Source of the DNA: Pseudovirgaria hyperparasitica
Lineage: Eukaryota > Ascomycota > Dothideomycetes > Acrospermales > Acrospermaceae
Direction: 5' to 3'
Length of the DNA: 64,000 nucleotides
Assembly: GCF_010093815.1 (NCBI RefSeq)
Contig: NW_022985561.1
Span: 438,045-502,044 of the forward strand
The position numbers and the translations under genes were made by a program. Positions within the stretch are counted from its first letter, which is position 1. Every line of letters starts with the position of its first letter. Below are positions 21,801 through 36,310 of the stretch, one piece after another. Under the pieces are notes generated by a model, which was not told the origin of the DNA, did no database searches, and saw only the letters and a list, made by a program, of their open reading frames with translations.

Positions 21801-24800
21801 AACTATCATGGGCCAACTCTGAAGGCTGACACCCAGAAGTCCGCTTCGCAAGGTCGACCAACCAACACGACTTTGTAGCTACAAGGTTTTCAACTTCACT
21901 AAATAGAGGTACATTAGACTACTCAACAGTACTATTCTCCAAGATCAAAAGATCAAATGCTAGTAAAGAGTCTCTTACAGATAAGGTCTCCTATAATGAT
22001 TATGAGTTTCCTGTGCTACTTTGAAAATGAAGTAACCGATGTTTGAATATTTGGATAGCCAGATTCATTGTTGGTACGATCACCTTGGAACCTTCTACTA
22101 TCGACCTATATTCTATATTACAGGTGGAAAACTCTAAACACAGTTTCTAATCCCTATATTGCTGTCTAGATATCAGCGAGTAGTTACACGCAATACCTAG
22201 TGACTTCACCCTAGATAATTGGGAGAATCTTGATGATCAGCGCTACTTTCTGTGATCATGTAACAAGGAAGAACGTAGCTTAGACATTGAAATAGGTAAG
22301 CACTTTGACCTTAGGTAAAGCTCTATAAGTGTGTAAAACGTTACTATAGTTCGGACAACCCGCTCCTGACCCGTTATGATTCCATATTGACCACTACCAA
22401 TGATGAGTAAAAGGTAAAGCTATAGCCTATAGATATGTCTCAATGGATCCACAAGCACTAGATCCCCTTCCTGCCCTCCTCCATCATCTCCTTACTACTC
22501 TGCTATACTAATCACTTACATGATGATCACATGCCCTAGCCGATAAATCCCAAGCCTGGAGCATGCCATATTGTCACGCACCCAATAGCCCTTCTCCAAT
22601 GTTCCTGCACGCGTCATCTGCCGCCACGGTCCGTCACGAGCTGGGTGCATATCTCTATTGCGTGGATATCTCTATTGCCCTACCCACCCGGCCAAAGAAC
22701 GCTGTCAATAAACTTCTATTACGCGCTTAAGATATGGTATAATCCCACACTAATCATGCAAAATGTGACTCGGGTAGATATCTTATACAATGTACGTGTG
22801 CAGCTTGACGAATTGCCTATCTCCACCAATGCAAGGGAGGCGTGCTATAGTATGCAATTTCGAAACAGAAGAATGCATGCGGCTGTAGCAAGCCGCTGTA
22901 GGTCAATACTTTCTTGATACATTGTCTATCGATGCCATGCGAGACGGATAAATGATTGTGTTAGACCGGTATATTACGTTCGGCGTTTGCTTGGTACGGA
23001 CAGCGACAGTTGTGTGGCGTAGCTACATAGTCTCCACTTGATACTCAGGTCCCTCAACATAGTACCAAAGACACAGACTGGTCAGGTAATTACACCACTC
23101 CTCCAGGGCCTCGGGATTGCCGTGTCTATAACACTTTTCAAATGTAACATTCAGTGAGGGTGTTTACTAATACGAATGGATCTGGAATTCTAGTTGAACT
23201 AAAGTGTCCGTAGTGGTCTTTTGTATCGTTATGGTGTATTACGACTAGAACGACTGAAATCTAGTAGACATCCGAATACCATATCATTTTATAGGAGGGC
23301 TAATGTGCATAAACTACAGTCGAGACTATTGCAATACCAAGCGACGCATGGTCTTATCATGATAATAGATTTTTCGTACCCTACGTAGCATCAATAGCTG
23401 CTTCTATGATCGTAGTGCTTGAGCCATATTGTTAGTATCACGGTTATTACAACACGCATCTATTTTTCCATTTGGAGTACGGTGACCGAAACTGCCTCCT
23501 CAGATCACAAAACCTTTGCAGCTCTATACATGTTCTCGGTTGCTCGCTAAAGTCCGTCATGCAAGCGATCGCTTCACTTGACCAGGTTTATGGCGTGGTC
23601 CTGGGCAGATCCCGCTTCAAGCTTTTGCAATCCTGCAGATTACCGGTCAAATCGCGACTAAGGTAGCACGATGAACGCCGAGTTATTCAATAATGAGTAC
23701 CTGCCTAGAGTTCGACCAGCATTTGAGTACCAAGAGTCAGGAGCAAGTCAGACGTAGAAAGATCTGTACGCTTTGGGGCACCCCTAAACGAATAGATGTC
23801 AAAGTGGACATAGAGGTTGAAATTGCTGTTCTTGGTACCGACTAAGCAGTGCAAAGACGGTCGAACATCAGGACTGGCTACACAGATGGCGGGTTTCAAA
23901 GGACAGCGTGGGAGGCGTTATGCGTCAAGCCACAGCGTAGGATCCCGTTCCTCGTCCACGCAATTGGCAGCGCCACGTGGTATCGTCTGCGAATATCCTG
24001 CCGCATCCCACACGGAACCAGGCCGATCTCTTACTCCAAGGCGGAATGGGAATGATTAGTTTGTCTGTATAAGCGTAAGACAGAACCATAGTTAAACTTA
24101 TATGTACTTTTGCGGATCAACAATCAGATACTGCGTTTGCGACAAGGCATAAGAGGACCGACCAATACGTATAGAAAGTAAGATTGATGTGTAGTGGCGG
24201 TGGCAAATTGAAACCCATGTGGCGTAAATGTGAGTACTAAGTGACTGAAGCCCGTGTGATGAATGAACAAAGGAAATAAGAAATGTTGAAGAGCCGCGAC
24301 AAAAGGAACACACATAAGGTCCGATGGCTGGGCAAAACTGAAGACCGGTGAAGGGTTGCTAGGTTCTGAAAAGTCCATGAACATGACCAGACTGAGCCTA
24401 GAAGTGGAACTGAGGAGTAATAGATGCTTCGCAATGCACTAAAATGTTATACACTTAAGTAGTAGAATAGGTAGAATAGTAGGCTCGTACAATGAATGCT
24501 AAAATGCAGCCAAGTCTCTCCTGTTCCTCTCTATATGAGTGGCTACCCTTATCCGACAGGCAGCGAGAAGTATTTTTGGGCGTGGAGGATCACCCCATGG
24601 GATGGAGAGAAGATGAAGTACAGTACGAAGGAACACCGAACGCTGTTGAACCATTTCCAGCAGCCGTTTGATCCGCCTGGGCCATCATCGGGTCTATGCA
24701 GCCGCAGCCGTCCTGTCGCTTGGTGTGCGCACGAGCCTAGCCAGTGACTTCGAGTTAAGCTCTCACACTAGGCTGGAGCAATCGAAGCGTTATGCCTATT

Positions 24801-25600
24801 TGGGAAGTCTCTTCTGGCCACCGCGCACCTGCGTTCCAGTTGCGTCTAAGATTGGCGTTCATCATCATATGAATGTCCAGGGTTTGCAAGAATCCCATGG
24901 CCTTGCCATTCTCAAATCACGATATTCAATATTCGTGCAGAAACATGTCGGGTCGAGACATTGAATAATGTACTCCTTCGTCTCCTGAGCAATCATCTAC
25001 CGTTCAGAAAGTTGGAAATGGAACTTGCCGCTTTCAAGTTGCAATAAATAGTCCAATTCTAGCCTGGACTAACTACTAACAACTATCTATAGCCTGCGTG
25101 TATTGCAATTTATAGCCCCTACGCGGCTCATCTGTAGCTCCACTGTATCACGAACTACCACACGGGACGTTTCTTTCTGCACACATCCTCCACACCCAGA
25201 GCCCTGCTGTATTCACCATGCACAGCACCAGTACCCGGAATCCTTACCCGTCTAACACTAATAATAAAATTGCTAGCATTGTACCACCCTGAAGCGTGAC
25301 ACTAGACGAGGCTGATACTGACCCTGAACCATTACATCTAGGCATTTTGGGACACATTGTACAATATAGTAGCCATAGTAGCACCGCTATCACATATAGT
25401 CATTATACTTGTCCTCTTTAGTCCCTGGAACTACAATCGGTTACTTCGTCCTGTTTGAGTCTTTTAGAGAGTGCTTGCTGGTCTCTGGGCCTTGCTGGGC
25501 CTCGTTTAGTCAACCAGCTGCTGTAAAGCATGCTATCCTGTGTTATCTGAGACTCTCGGTGAAATGTTTCGGCCACTAACTCATGTTTGTCGATTGCAAG
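18881..25600. other. Gene-poor, moderately AT-rich region
   Basis: No gene could be supported in 6.7 kb. Open frames are all under 100 codons, several open at GTG or TTG, and none resembles a known family or pairs into exons with sensible splice sites. Composition is more AT-rich than the gene-bearing parts, most obviously at 19.4-20.9 kb and 21.9-23.4 kb. I looked for terminal repeats, tandem arrays and tRNA B-box motifs and found none that held up. Decayed repeats are the likeliest content, but this is inference. Confidence 0.4.
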
Positions 25601-28600
25601 CTCTTCAAAGCGCTCAAATGTGGAACATCATGAGACTCCTATGGGAATCCTACAGAGAGGAGATCCCACATGACCCGGCGGCCACGCGACTGGGATGAGC
25701 GTCGCAATGGTAGGATCATGGTTCGTCGTGGAAGAAATGCAGGTAGGTATGCAAGTTCGTTGTTTCACGGCCCCCAAGCCCTGCCCTCGGTGGAACTTTT
25801 GGCAGAACACGACCAGGAACGCTTTTTGGACACATCCCCGCACATTTCGCCCCAGAGATAAAAGTAACCACCCATGATCCACGCGTGTCCCACGTATTTG
25901 AAATGTCTGTCCCTAGAATAGCAAGAAGAATGGCCAAGCCTTCTTTCGCAGGGGCAGGGCAGGGCTGACGCGGACGCAGACGTTGCTGATACTGCGCGTT
26001 TTCCCGCCAAACCATGCGGGAGGCGGCGCTGGCGTCCTCGCGATTTACTCTCCTTTCTTGTAAGCGCACGCCGCCAGCTCCCTGCCATCCGCCCCTTCGC
26101 GTGCTGAGAATGGGCCACATAAGCATCGGCGATACGGAGTTCCGATCATTCGTTAATGTCTTCTCGTCTCGCAACGAGCCCATAGCGGTACTCGCACTTT
26201 TAACAAAGCGACTTGCGCGATCCAGCCACCCCGGCAATGTGGAGTCTTGATATCGGCGACCAGGGTGGGCCAAAGTCACGATGTATGACCCCCAGAAAAT
26301 GCACCCTTGGTAAACGCAATGGTGTCCGCAAGCATAGGATTGACATGGCTTCTATGTATGTGTGTTCCGCAGAAATGATGTTGCTAGGGAAGGAACTCGC
26401 CGGCGATAACGCCAGGCATTTATTCATGGTCGTCGATAGCCCTTGTAGTCAGGGTAGGATGCAGCTTATCCGGCGCAGTGAGCATGAGCGAGAGGCCGGA
26501 GCAACCACATCGAGGTTAACAAAAGTTGCTCTACCGATCGTGGAGAGTTGCTCCGTTATGTCTGTAGGCACGCACTCACTGTGTCAAACGTCGCATTCGC
26601 CTTCTTCCTCGCAAACGATCTCGTCCCTTACGGAATGCATGTCTAGGATGATGTAGCTACCCGGTAAGTTCGTCACGCCAGTTAGCTCGGCTGGATTTTT
26701 GACAGCAACACGTAAACAGAAGACTCCCACTTGGCGAATCAGAGATTGTAAAGGCTGTATTTACCATAAAGCGAGAAAGTGGAGTAGAGTGAAACCTCTC
26801 CAGACAGAAAGTTGGATACGCAATCCTGCCGCAGATGGGGTAAACACCTGCCCAGCCAGGATGGGACGTTAGCGGATCGTGACTGGGAGTCCCAAGCAGC
26901 ATCTTGAGCGCGTTTCGGCACGGCAATGGAAGGATTCGATATAGCCATGCAAGCGTTGCTGCTAGTTGTTCCATTATGAGTGTAATTTGCATGTTCGACC
27001 TCAGATTCTCAAAGCTCGAGATGTGATACATTGGGGGATTCGTGTGACTTTGCAGTGTTCGAGGCACACTTCCCATGACGTTTCCGATGATCTTGTGCGA
27101 GAACTACGCAAAGCGGCCCTCGGGTGGCTAAGGACGACGCACCGGGCTTAGGAGTGCCCGAAATAGCTTGAGTGAAAGGGGAGGGGAGGGGGCCGGAAGA
27201 TACACGCCGCACGGGTGTCAAAGGCTCGGCCGAGGTGGAAGAGATCCGGGTGCCAAAGCATGAGTAGACGGGCATAGCCGTGAAGTGATCGTCACTCTTG
27301 TTTCTTTGCCCGCAGATGTTCTTCAGCACGTTTCTTTTACCACAATCATCCGTTCTCCTCGCTCCCGAAGCTTCTGCCGCCACATATGGAGGAATTCCTC
27401 TAATGAGTTAACACTATCTTCCAGGACATCACTAGCACTTTCTGAGCCGCTGGCCAGCTACCGACACAGGACCTTTAGTTTTGATCAACCTCACCCACTG
27501 ACTCTGCCCAAGCCACTGACACGTATCAAGAGCCACGCAGGTGCAGACAAGACTCTTGAAATGGCAAGCAAGATATAAAAAGCAGCGCGCTGTGCGGACC
27601 ATTTGCATTACACACCATCTGAAACAAAGGCATGCATGCTATCATCGACGAGGCTGAGAAATCAAGTCCATTCAATTTTGAGTCTGCCTCGCACTTGTTT
27701 CCCAAAACACAACTTACCAGGGAATCCGCGGAACTACACACGCGAGAAAGCTGAAGGATCGCAAGCCCTGTCTTCTTGCACGTTAAGTGACGTTGATGAC
27801 TACTGACTCGAGGCCCTTCCACCGCAATGGTACTGAACTCTCCGTCTAGAGTTACAACGGGCCCTTACTAGTGCCCTTAAATAGTGACCCTTTCGAACAG
27901 AGCCCTGAAAATGTGATGCTTTCGATCAACTCGCGAGCAGACATGACATCGTCGTGAAACGTGTCTTACCTGATTCTTATCCCAGCTCACCGTTGAGCAA
28001 GGGCATATCTCAATCTCAAATAACTCACCCTGGAAGTAGCCGATCCATATTTCATAGATGATCCAATCCAGCGCAACGCAAAACTGTAGTATATACACAG
28101 CGCAGCACAATCCCCTACCGTCCATCACAGTCACACCGTACCAGCAGCGCGGCCTGGCGCCACGCGCAAGCTTAACCATCCTTTCTCGCTTCGGCGCACG
28201 AGGCCGACGATCTGATAAGTTAAAACCAAGATGTGGCTGTCAGAGACCGTTTTGGCCCCCCTTCTTTCGTCTACCGTTGTACAGCTATCTCATCAACCCG
28301 GGATCTCGCTCTCGCAAGTAGTCTTTCGTGGTCGATCGCTCTATGCATCCACCCGCAAATCCCTTGCCGCTTTCTACACTGCTTGCAGCGTCCTGGGACT
28401 CTCTGAAACGTGTGTCTGACTGCGCTGAGTGGCGGGGGCGTGGGAGGGAAAATGGAGACCTGCTGCGATCTCAGCGACCCTTCGAATACACATACCCGTG
28501 CTAAAATATGCATACGTCGGACCGTCGTTTACGCGTAGTACGCGTAGTGTAGACGGATTAGGAGATTGTAATCCAGGACGATGATCTCGAGATCTGCATT

Positions 28601-29314
28601 TGGGTCTGGCCGTGGGCTCTATGATGCGTGTGTCTATAGTCGCGATTCGATCAATTTTTTCTTCTGTGCTATGTACGAGGCAAGTTCCGACGCTGACTCC
28701 ATTGAATACCTAGGTTACAAGCAAATCAGTTCTCCGCCCCCTGCTGCGCATCGCCGCATGAATTGCCATTGTCCATTATCGTGGCGCAAGCTGGGCCCAT
28801 TGTCCTGATCTGTCTTATGTGTCTTTGCAGCTACCAAGGAAGTGTCTTGGTATAGTATAATCATATCAGTATGTCTCACATGCACTCATAACCTGTTTAG
28901 ATAGAGAAAATGCGGAAAGATAGTTCGTAGAATATTGTCTTGTTATTCTCGCAACGCTTTTGCGTTATGCTATTGGTATCGTATGCCCCTTCATCCTCGT
29001 CGTTACGCGAAAATCCCATTTCGTCGTCGGTCATCGTAATATTTTATATGCTGCCCCAGGTAGATTGTACAGGTAAGAGGTATCATCACATGTTGCGCCA
29101 TGCCCAATGCGTAAGTAATCAACTTTATATACAACTCCGGCAAAATCCGAAGTAGAAATTTTGTAATGCCATATACCAGAAGAGATGGTCCGTGGAGGAT
29201 GGTGGTTGGCCAGAAGGTAATTGCTATGCAGTGTAGTTGTTTTGTCCATGTAGCTCTATAGGAGGTACGTGGCTGAACTCAAATATTGAATGTTGGGTAA
29301 CTGGCTTGGGAACA
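25601..29314. other. Gene-poor region of ordinary composition
   Basis: Base composition returns to normal here, yet no gene can be assembled. The longest frame (25716-26279, minus) opens at GTG and overlaps competing frames on both strands. A minus-strand frame at 27877-28179 contains a hydrophobic stretch (CAVYILQFCVALDWIIYEIW) that could be a fragment of a membrane protein, but no neighbouring exons could be found. Confidence 0.35.
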
Positions 29315-30625
29315 TTACTGCTGAATGTGCATATATGGCAAGAAGGCGTGCGCATCTGTTGGTGGACTGGTCGCATACTGTGGCATCGGGCTTTCGTAGG
29401 AAGAAGTAGTGGTAGTTGTGTATGGTGTTGGGCCTGGATCAATGTCTGCCCATTTTCGCGCACATTGTCGTGCTGACCATCGGTCTGATGCTCCATATTC
29501 AATCATCTAGTATATGTTAGTAAACATCATCAAGCAGATACCGAGATAACATACTTTGGAGGCGATAATCTCGTATTTGCTTTGTATCCAGTAGTCATGG
29601 GCTAGATGGAGGGCTTGAACGTCTGCGTTGGTCCACACCCGAAGTCTCTCCCGCAGCCGCTTGAGACGCATTTGAAGAGCTGGGATCTGACACGTCTTGC
29701 CAAGGTCCGTTTGGAATCTCATCGCGATGTCCTTCCATGGTAGACTCTCCTCGTCCTTGAGTTTTAGTAGAAGCTTGTCTTCTTCCGTAAGTTCCTGTGT
29801 AACAGTGGCAGAGTCTGAGCGTATTCTTCGTTTGTTTGGGGAATCATGGGGTTCTTCCGAATCCCGGTGCCGCTTCTTGGATGACTGAGACTGAGCCTGC
29901 TGGGACGGGTTCGGTGCTAGAGGAATGTACGTCCGCCTCGGCTGAGGTGCATTAATATCATTTACACTAGGTATAGCTGGCTCGGTATGATGCCGAGGCG
30001 TCCGAGGGCCATATGGGTAGTTGTGAAGGGGGTCCATGGGAGGGCTTGACTGATGAGAAATACCAAGACCGTTTGACTGTTGTTGCCAAAGGAAGTCTTC
30101 AATACGAGGACCAGAAGTGGGGCTAAAGGTACTGGGGCTACTTCGAGGTCTTGGGGGTAGTGTCGAATCGTACGATGAGCCAAAGTTGTAAGCCGACTCT
30201 GCTACTTTGCTGGTGTCGATATGTGGTAGTCCTTCTGCTTTGGAATACTCTGGAGGCGAGAAGGGGCCTAAAGAGGGGGTGATGTATGTGTTATCAAAGC
30301 TAAATTCGTATGTCTAGTCGATGTAAGTAATGTTGAAGAGCAAGTGTAGGCAAATTCGACATACGCTTGCTGGTATTCCTGAGCTGTACCAACCCGAACT
30401 TTGCATGTCGTGGGCGACGACAGTAGATAGAGGCTGTGGATCTTCGGATGTGGAAGGTAGGTATGCAGATGAGAGGGAGTCAGTGGTCATAGTCGACACT
30501 GGCGAGTTCAGTGCCAGTGAGGGACAGCACGACGAATCAACAAAGGTCGATTCTGCGAATGCTGGAGGGGACCAACGTTTGTCGAGATTGGAGGGAGCCA
30601 CAGGACTTTTCAATACCAAAGCCAT
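29315..30625 (-). CDS. Myb/SANT-like DNA-binding protein
   Basis: Three exons (30625-30365, 30313-29555, 29506-29315), introns of 51 and 48 nt; the second has a textbook branch site TTTACTAACA. The product is 403 residues. The first 230 or so are Ser/Pro/Gln-rich and look disordered. A basic stretch SSKKRHRDSEEPHDSPNKRR may be a nuclear signal. A Myb/SANT-like region follows at about 245-345: LTEEDKLLLKLKDEESLPWK, DIAMRFQTDLGK, LQMRLKRLRERLRVWT and then WSARQCARKWADID. Many filamentous ascomycetes carry such single-copy proteins. Target genes cannot be inferred. It is the only confident gene between 18.9 and 38.2 kb. Confidence 0.82.
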
Positions 30626-32724
30626 TGTATGATTGACGGGACGGGACGTGGAGGATTATGGAGTTGATAAAGGATGCTTCTGGACGTGCGGTTCATCACT
30701 ACATAAATGCAGGCTGGATTAGCGGTTTAGAAGAGTGTGAACATGGCAAAACGGTTAGCCCTTCAAGCCAACCAGCTACACGCATCTCAAGGTCAGAACG
30801 AAATTAGTCGTGAGCAGCGTACCCATGGAGGCCGTGCATCCATGCATGTAGGCGCCCTTGCACTCCCTTGCACCTCACCACCGGCTCGGGTGGCGCGCGA
30901 GGCTCATGGGGGAGGGGGGTGGGGGCGGTGGAGAAGGAGTAGTCGAGAGGTGAGAATAGCAGTAGGACTAGTCGTGCGGCCCTTTCAGATCTGCGGTGTG
31001 TCCCGAAGCAGATGGATGCTTCGGGAGTGAGCCGGCGGCCACTTGCAAAACACGCCAGCTATACCTCTCTGCATTGCTCCAGTATCTTCTGTTCATAGAC
31101 CGGAAATAATTCTCCCCAATGTACCAGGAACCTGTTGGGGGTTGCTTTTGCTGTGCCTGCGAACTGTGTGAAGTCATAGACACAAGGACGGGACAAGGCC
31201 CGTACCCTTCGCCGCCGTCCGGCCCATGAAATTCAAAATCCCGTAAAGCCATCCGACGTTTTATTTGATCTTCTTTGATTCATGCGCCATCTGGAATGTG
31301 CCTCTATCACAGGTGGGAGCCTTGCCATTTGCTTTCCGCCTATCATGTTGAAGGAGGCAGCGGGACCACATGGACCGGGTGCGTATAGATGCAAACCTCG
31401 TTCTGTGTAGGTACGATGTTGTCTTACTCTCAGGCACATCTCTCGCGCCGCAAGTAATGCGCATTACTGTCATGGAGATGGCAATGTCTGCCTCTGTATC
31501 TCGCCGTCCGATCCCCGGCGAGGCAAGCAGCTCGAGCAAGTGATAGGACTGGTTGCATTTCACTGCCCTCAATTCGCGTTCAATGTCTTTCGACTCCCCA
31601 TGTCGCTATGCTTCAGGTGTTGCCGGGATAGAAATCCTTCGGCACACCAGGGCAGAGCGAAAGCGGGCAAGGCCTAGTTCCACGGCGCACGATGCGGCCG
31701 GTGCTTGACGACATACAGCGTGGAGCACAGGGATGTGTACTGAAGAACTGAAGAGAGAGGCCCTGCGCCCACGCTCCGCAGCATGGTGTGTCCACTACTG
31801 TCCCTTGCTTGGGGAGCTTGCAAGCACTTTGACCGTTGGTTGCCCACTAACGGTAAGCAGAAAAATCGCCCGCCGTCAAGAGATATAGATAGTATCTGAT
31901 CGTCAGTGCCAGTCATCATCCTTCAGAGAATGGTCAAAATCCGCAGTATTCTCACATCGGGATGTCGGCATTATTGCTCAGCATTGTCGGACTCTATGCG
32001 CTTTCTGTGCCATGATCATTGGTGTGGTGGTGGTGGTGGAAGTCGCCGTCATCGCAGTGGAGCAAATAAGCCCGGACGGGGGGAGAAATGATACCAAAAA
32101 GCCACACTCGTCTCTCATTGGCGTAATCTTGCTGCTTTGCGATCCTTCCAGAGCAAGCCAATGTCGTTAATTCCTCTCATTATGGGCTGTGCCGTACAGC
32201 TGATGCAATCAATTTAGCGGCTTGTGCTGCATCTTATCGTGGACACGAGCTCGGGACTACTCCCTTAATTGGTCTTCCTTGAGCTACATCTGCCCCTAAT
32301 GCCCCCTGTTTGAGCGCTTACACACACACCTACGCCTCAATCTCACCGCAAGCCGGCAAATACGTTGACCTCTCATTTTGCGGCATTTCGCGCTGTGGTC
32401 TTTATCTCTAGCCAGCGGAATGCTGTCAACATCGATGAGGTTTGTGATTTTACGAGATAACCAGAAGACAAGGCGACAAATTTGCACAGGTGCATCTCGT
32501 AAGCCCACGATCCCTCGTTCAAAAATGCGGAATACAATGGTCGAAATAGGCAAATCTTGCCCACGATCAGGTATGAGCGCGAGAACACCTTGAGTGTTCC
32601 ATGGCCATCGCTTGCAAAGGGCATTCTTGTGGCTATACTTCTGGCCAATTGTGTCACGATCGCGGCGCAGTCCGAAGCCTGACACCGTACCCCTTGCAAA
32701 ACTTTACCACGAGCTTCTGGATTA

Positions 32725-33222
32725 CTAGGGTTCTTTTGATACTGCTGAGTGCGCGTGGGGAAGTTGAATCATGTGGTGGATGTGCATCGAACTGAAAGCC
32801 TCCCTTGCGGCAGTACAACCTTCCGGATTAAGCCAATACACCACTGGAAGAAGTCGCAGGACTAGATTTGTGTCTTCGTGGAATTCGAACTTCCCAAGTT
32901 CCACGGTACTTGGTACAGAATTCAGAGCGAACAGTAGCTGTTCGATGACGGTACAGCCGAGTGGATGTTCCCTTCCCTTCCCGTTGGATTGTTCTGACCT
33001 AAGCATGGCATGATGCGTGAGCAATTCAATGGCAGTCATGATCGGACCCTGATAAAGTTTCATGACCAGAGAACACCTGCAACTGTTGCTACTTGTAATA
33101 GCTCATCTGGGGGTTCAGTAGGCATTTCCGAGATTAGCATCGGAAGGACCCAGCCTGAGAGATTCGCAATATCTCTCGTAATAGCCCCGCAATCCTGGTG
33201 GCGTATTGTGTGCACTGGCTAA
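32725..33222 (-). CDS. Possible exons of an unresolved gene
   Basis: A minus-strand stretch reads as protein across a plausible 48-nt intron (about 33048-33095; GTAGCA donor, TATCAG acceptor): before it GAITRDIANLSGWVLPMLIS and EMPTEPPDELLQ, after it GPIMTAIELLTHHAMLRSEQ, GCTVIEQLLFALNSVPSTVE and NLVLRLLPVVYWLNPEGC. The left exon begins right after a CTTAG acceptor at 33223, and a perfect GTAAGT donor lies about 100 nt further up. The amphipathic helical pattern looks like real protein, but I could not connect a start codon or a sound 3' end and do not recognise the family. It may be a decayed gene. Confidence 0.3.
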
Positions 33223-36200
33223 GTGTTCCTTCGAGCCCAGACAAGGAGTTGCTATTCCGTCGCGGAAGGGTGTACGAGGTGGTCAAAGGCATTGTTAAGT
33301 CCTTGACCTTATTGCCATGTCCACTTACATGGCGAAGAAGCCCACGAGAATAAAGGAAATACTAGCATGGTCCATGGACAATAATCGCGGATCGACATTT
33401 GCTAGCTTAAGGACGGGTACGAGAACGAAGGGGATGAGTTGTGTCTCAGTTTCTCACATGCAGACACTTGCTCGATGAAGCAAATTGTACTTCATAGCTA
33501 TGTAAGACGTGCTCGAAGCTCGACATTTGCGTGGATCAGAGAATCCATCCGAAGAGAAGCCGGCGGTCCAAGCTTTCCTTCGGTACTCTGGAGGATGCCA
33601 TCTGGTGAAGGAATTTTGGGACATGATGTAAACGAAACAAGGGATGTTCAACAAAGACAATCAAACAGCTTTCCAAGGCGTTATCCCTTCCTCCAAACAT
33701 TCCTACTCCCTCGGTTGGGCATGGATCGGTCCGATATTTGACTAGAAATAGACGGGAGCGTGCTCCGCAGCACAGAGCTATTTTGGTCTCCACCAACGTC
33801 ACTATCATCGATTAGCAATAGCTTTACTACCCTCTATCCCAGTCGTCTCGAGTAGCACCAATGGGCCAAGCAACGTTCCTGAATCAATCGGGGCCAGGGG
33901 TCGGCTTTGTGCCTCAAATGCAGATCACGTCGAGCCTCACATATCAGTGAGATGCAGCGCTGTTTCAAACCAACAGCGGTCTCGCTGCTTGGTGCTGCAT
34001 GCTTGATCAGCCGTCATTTAGCAAGGGTGAGGAAACGGCTTCGCATTGTCACCTTATCGAAACCTGAGAGTCATGTCAGCGTGTGGTGTGACCCCACAGT
34101 CTCATACTTGCTTTTTGGCCACAGAGTACTACTAATGGACCGAACAGTACCCACTCTTGGTCTTTGAATCCTCATTGTACAGGTCTAGGCTCAAGACAAT
34201 GGCTTTTGCAAGAGTTCACGAAGTGTGCAGCTTCCTTCTGCAGACACTTCAGGTGTATCAATATAGCATGTGAAACAATTTCTGTTGCTCCGTCTACCTC
34301 GGAAGACACTGTCACGTACCATATCTACACACTCTGTTCGTCTTCGTTCCCTAAGGAGAATTTGCCGCCTTTTACGCTTGAACTCGGTACAGGAGATGAT
34401 AACGGCTTACAAGATGTACGATTTTTCCCATCAGTACTGAGACGCCAACTATGACAAGAATTCCGTTAACGGCAAACGAAAGAGCTCCAGGTAGTGTAGA
34501 AACTTTGCACTTGGCGAACTTATACCATTTCCGTCGCTATCGAGACAGCAATATGCTTCACATGTAAGAGCTATGTGGCACTGATGACGGTGTGAACTTG
34601 TATATTTTACCTGTCTTGCATCGAGCTCCAAACCTACATGGCTACCAAGACATGGATCGGCGCTACCGTCGATGAGAGGACTGGAATTTATGTACCATCC
34701 TGCTACTATTCAGTCGGCATACTGTTCTCCCATTCCGCCGACGCACTAAGTCCTGCTGGCCTTCCTTGACAGTTGTACGGAAGATTTTCCAAGGATTTGA
34801 CTTCAATCAATGTGTTGGTCGTCCTATTTTTGATTATATACAGACAGTGCACTTCAACCCGGTAATAGCGCTTCACAAACCAAGAATGTCAACACTGCCG
34901 CTGTACGCATAGTGTATAGGGGCACCTCCCGATTACCTACACCGGCCCGGCATTCTCCAGGCCAAACTATAACGGGATCAGATCCTTGTTTTCTTTCACC
35001 GGATCTGCTTGATAATGTCGTAAAGCCAGCATAGTCGTGATTGTGATTGTTAATGTCGTCAGGGGTTAGAGCTGCCCGACGCGTTAGACCACGCTTCACA
35101 CAGGTACATAATTACCCGGCATAGCAATATTTATATCATCCACCTAGTCTCATTCTTCCTCTCTCCTTTGTTCTTTATCGTGCACAACGAATATCCGATG
35201 TCTGTGCTCCTTTTTGCGACCTGAATACTCGCGACCTGAAAACATCATGCGTTCGTCTCGTTCGGACCACGATGATTTTGGTCAGTAGCTGTCACTGATG
35301 ATCACCACGAGCACCAAGTGATATTGGATAACACGCTGATTACGTGCAGACATACTCGCGTTATTGAGCCAATGCAATGCTAGAATGGCCGAACTCTGAG
35401 GGTTGCGAATAGGAAATGCACGAGGGGAAGAATTCCATGGCGTTATGCTCTTATAACTTGACCATTTTATACAGGACCAGCATGGTTGTGTTTGTGTACG
35501 CATTGATACAGTAAATATGCAAGTCCATGAATAAGTCAAAACTGAGATAACGTGCAGACCCGTCATTTCATAGTCTAGTACTAACCGGCATCGAGAAGAA
35601 TGTACAAAGCGCCCACCCTCCACCAGACAAACTCTTCACCAAGCTCAGCAGTACCTCCAATCCATAAGCACAGCAATATTATGGCTGGCTCTCGACGCAC
35701 CCACAACCGCTTACGTTCTTCGATGTCTCTTCCATTGCGTGCCCTAAACCTTCCGTCAAGTCGCCTGATGTGCATACTCCAGGGTAGTCTCCATCAGTAG
35801 TGTTGATGATGTCCGTCATTAGCACGGTCTCTGTGCTACCATCGATGATTATCATCGCTTAGCAATGCAAAACGTGCTGCGAGAGCACATCGATTCGATT
35901 CCAGCGTATGCATCTTTGTGTAGGTGCTCCAGCGTTTAGGAGGAAGGTTCCTCCTTCAGCGAGAGTAATTGGTGAAGCCTCGCTTGATGAAGGAGACTTT
36001 GCAGCTTGGAATGATGGTATGGAACTGTTCTGGACATCCTTATGACAGTGGATGTTATCAAGCTCTTCTCGTTTGATGTAACACTCATAAGCTAGGTGTT
36101 GTGTATCACAGCTTGTCATTAACAGGTATGCATATTGGTAACCACTAGCCTGACTGTCTGATGATAGTGAACACCACTGCCAAGCACGATTCCATTCCAT

Positions 36201-36290
36201 TCCAAGCACTTGCACTTATCTCTATCTAAGTAAACGAAGCAAACGTAACAACATTCTCCTCACCAGTTCTTAGGCAAGGGAACAGATATC

Positions 36291-36310
36291 ATTGGATATA
36301 GATATCCAAT
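36291..36310. repeat. Short perfect inverted repeat
   Basis: Nine-base arms ATTGGATAT and ATATCCAAT are separated by AG. It could be a dyad-symmetric protein site or chance; it lies in an intergenic region with no assigned gene. Confidence 0.4.

Noticed and set aside
25716-26279. 187-codon minus-strand open frame
   Set aside because: Opens at GTG, has no family character, and is overlapped by competing frames on both strands.
27877-28179. Fragment of a transporter gene
   Set aside because: One hydrophobic stretch only; no flanking exons or transporter signature motifs were found.
35859-36215. 118-codon minus-strand open frame
   Set aside because: Opens at GTG, no signal peptide or domain, and no exons to extend it.
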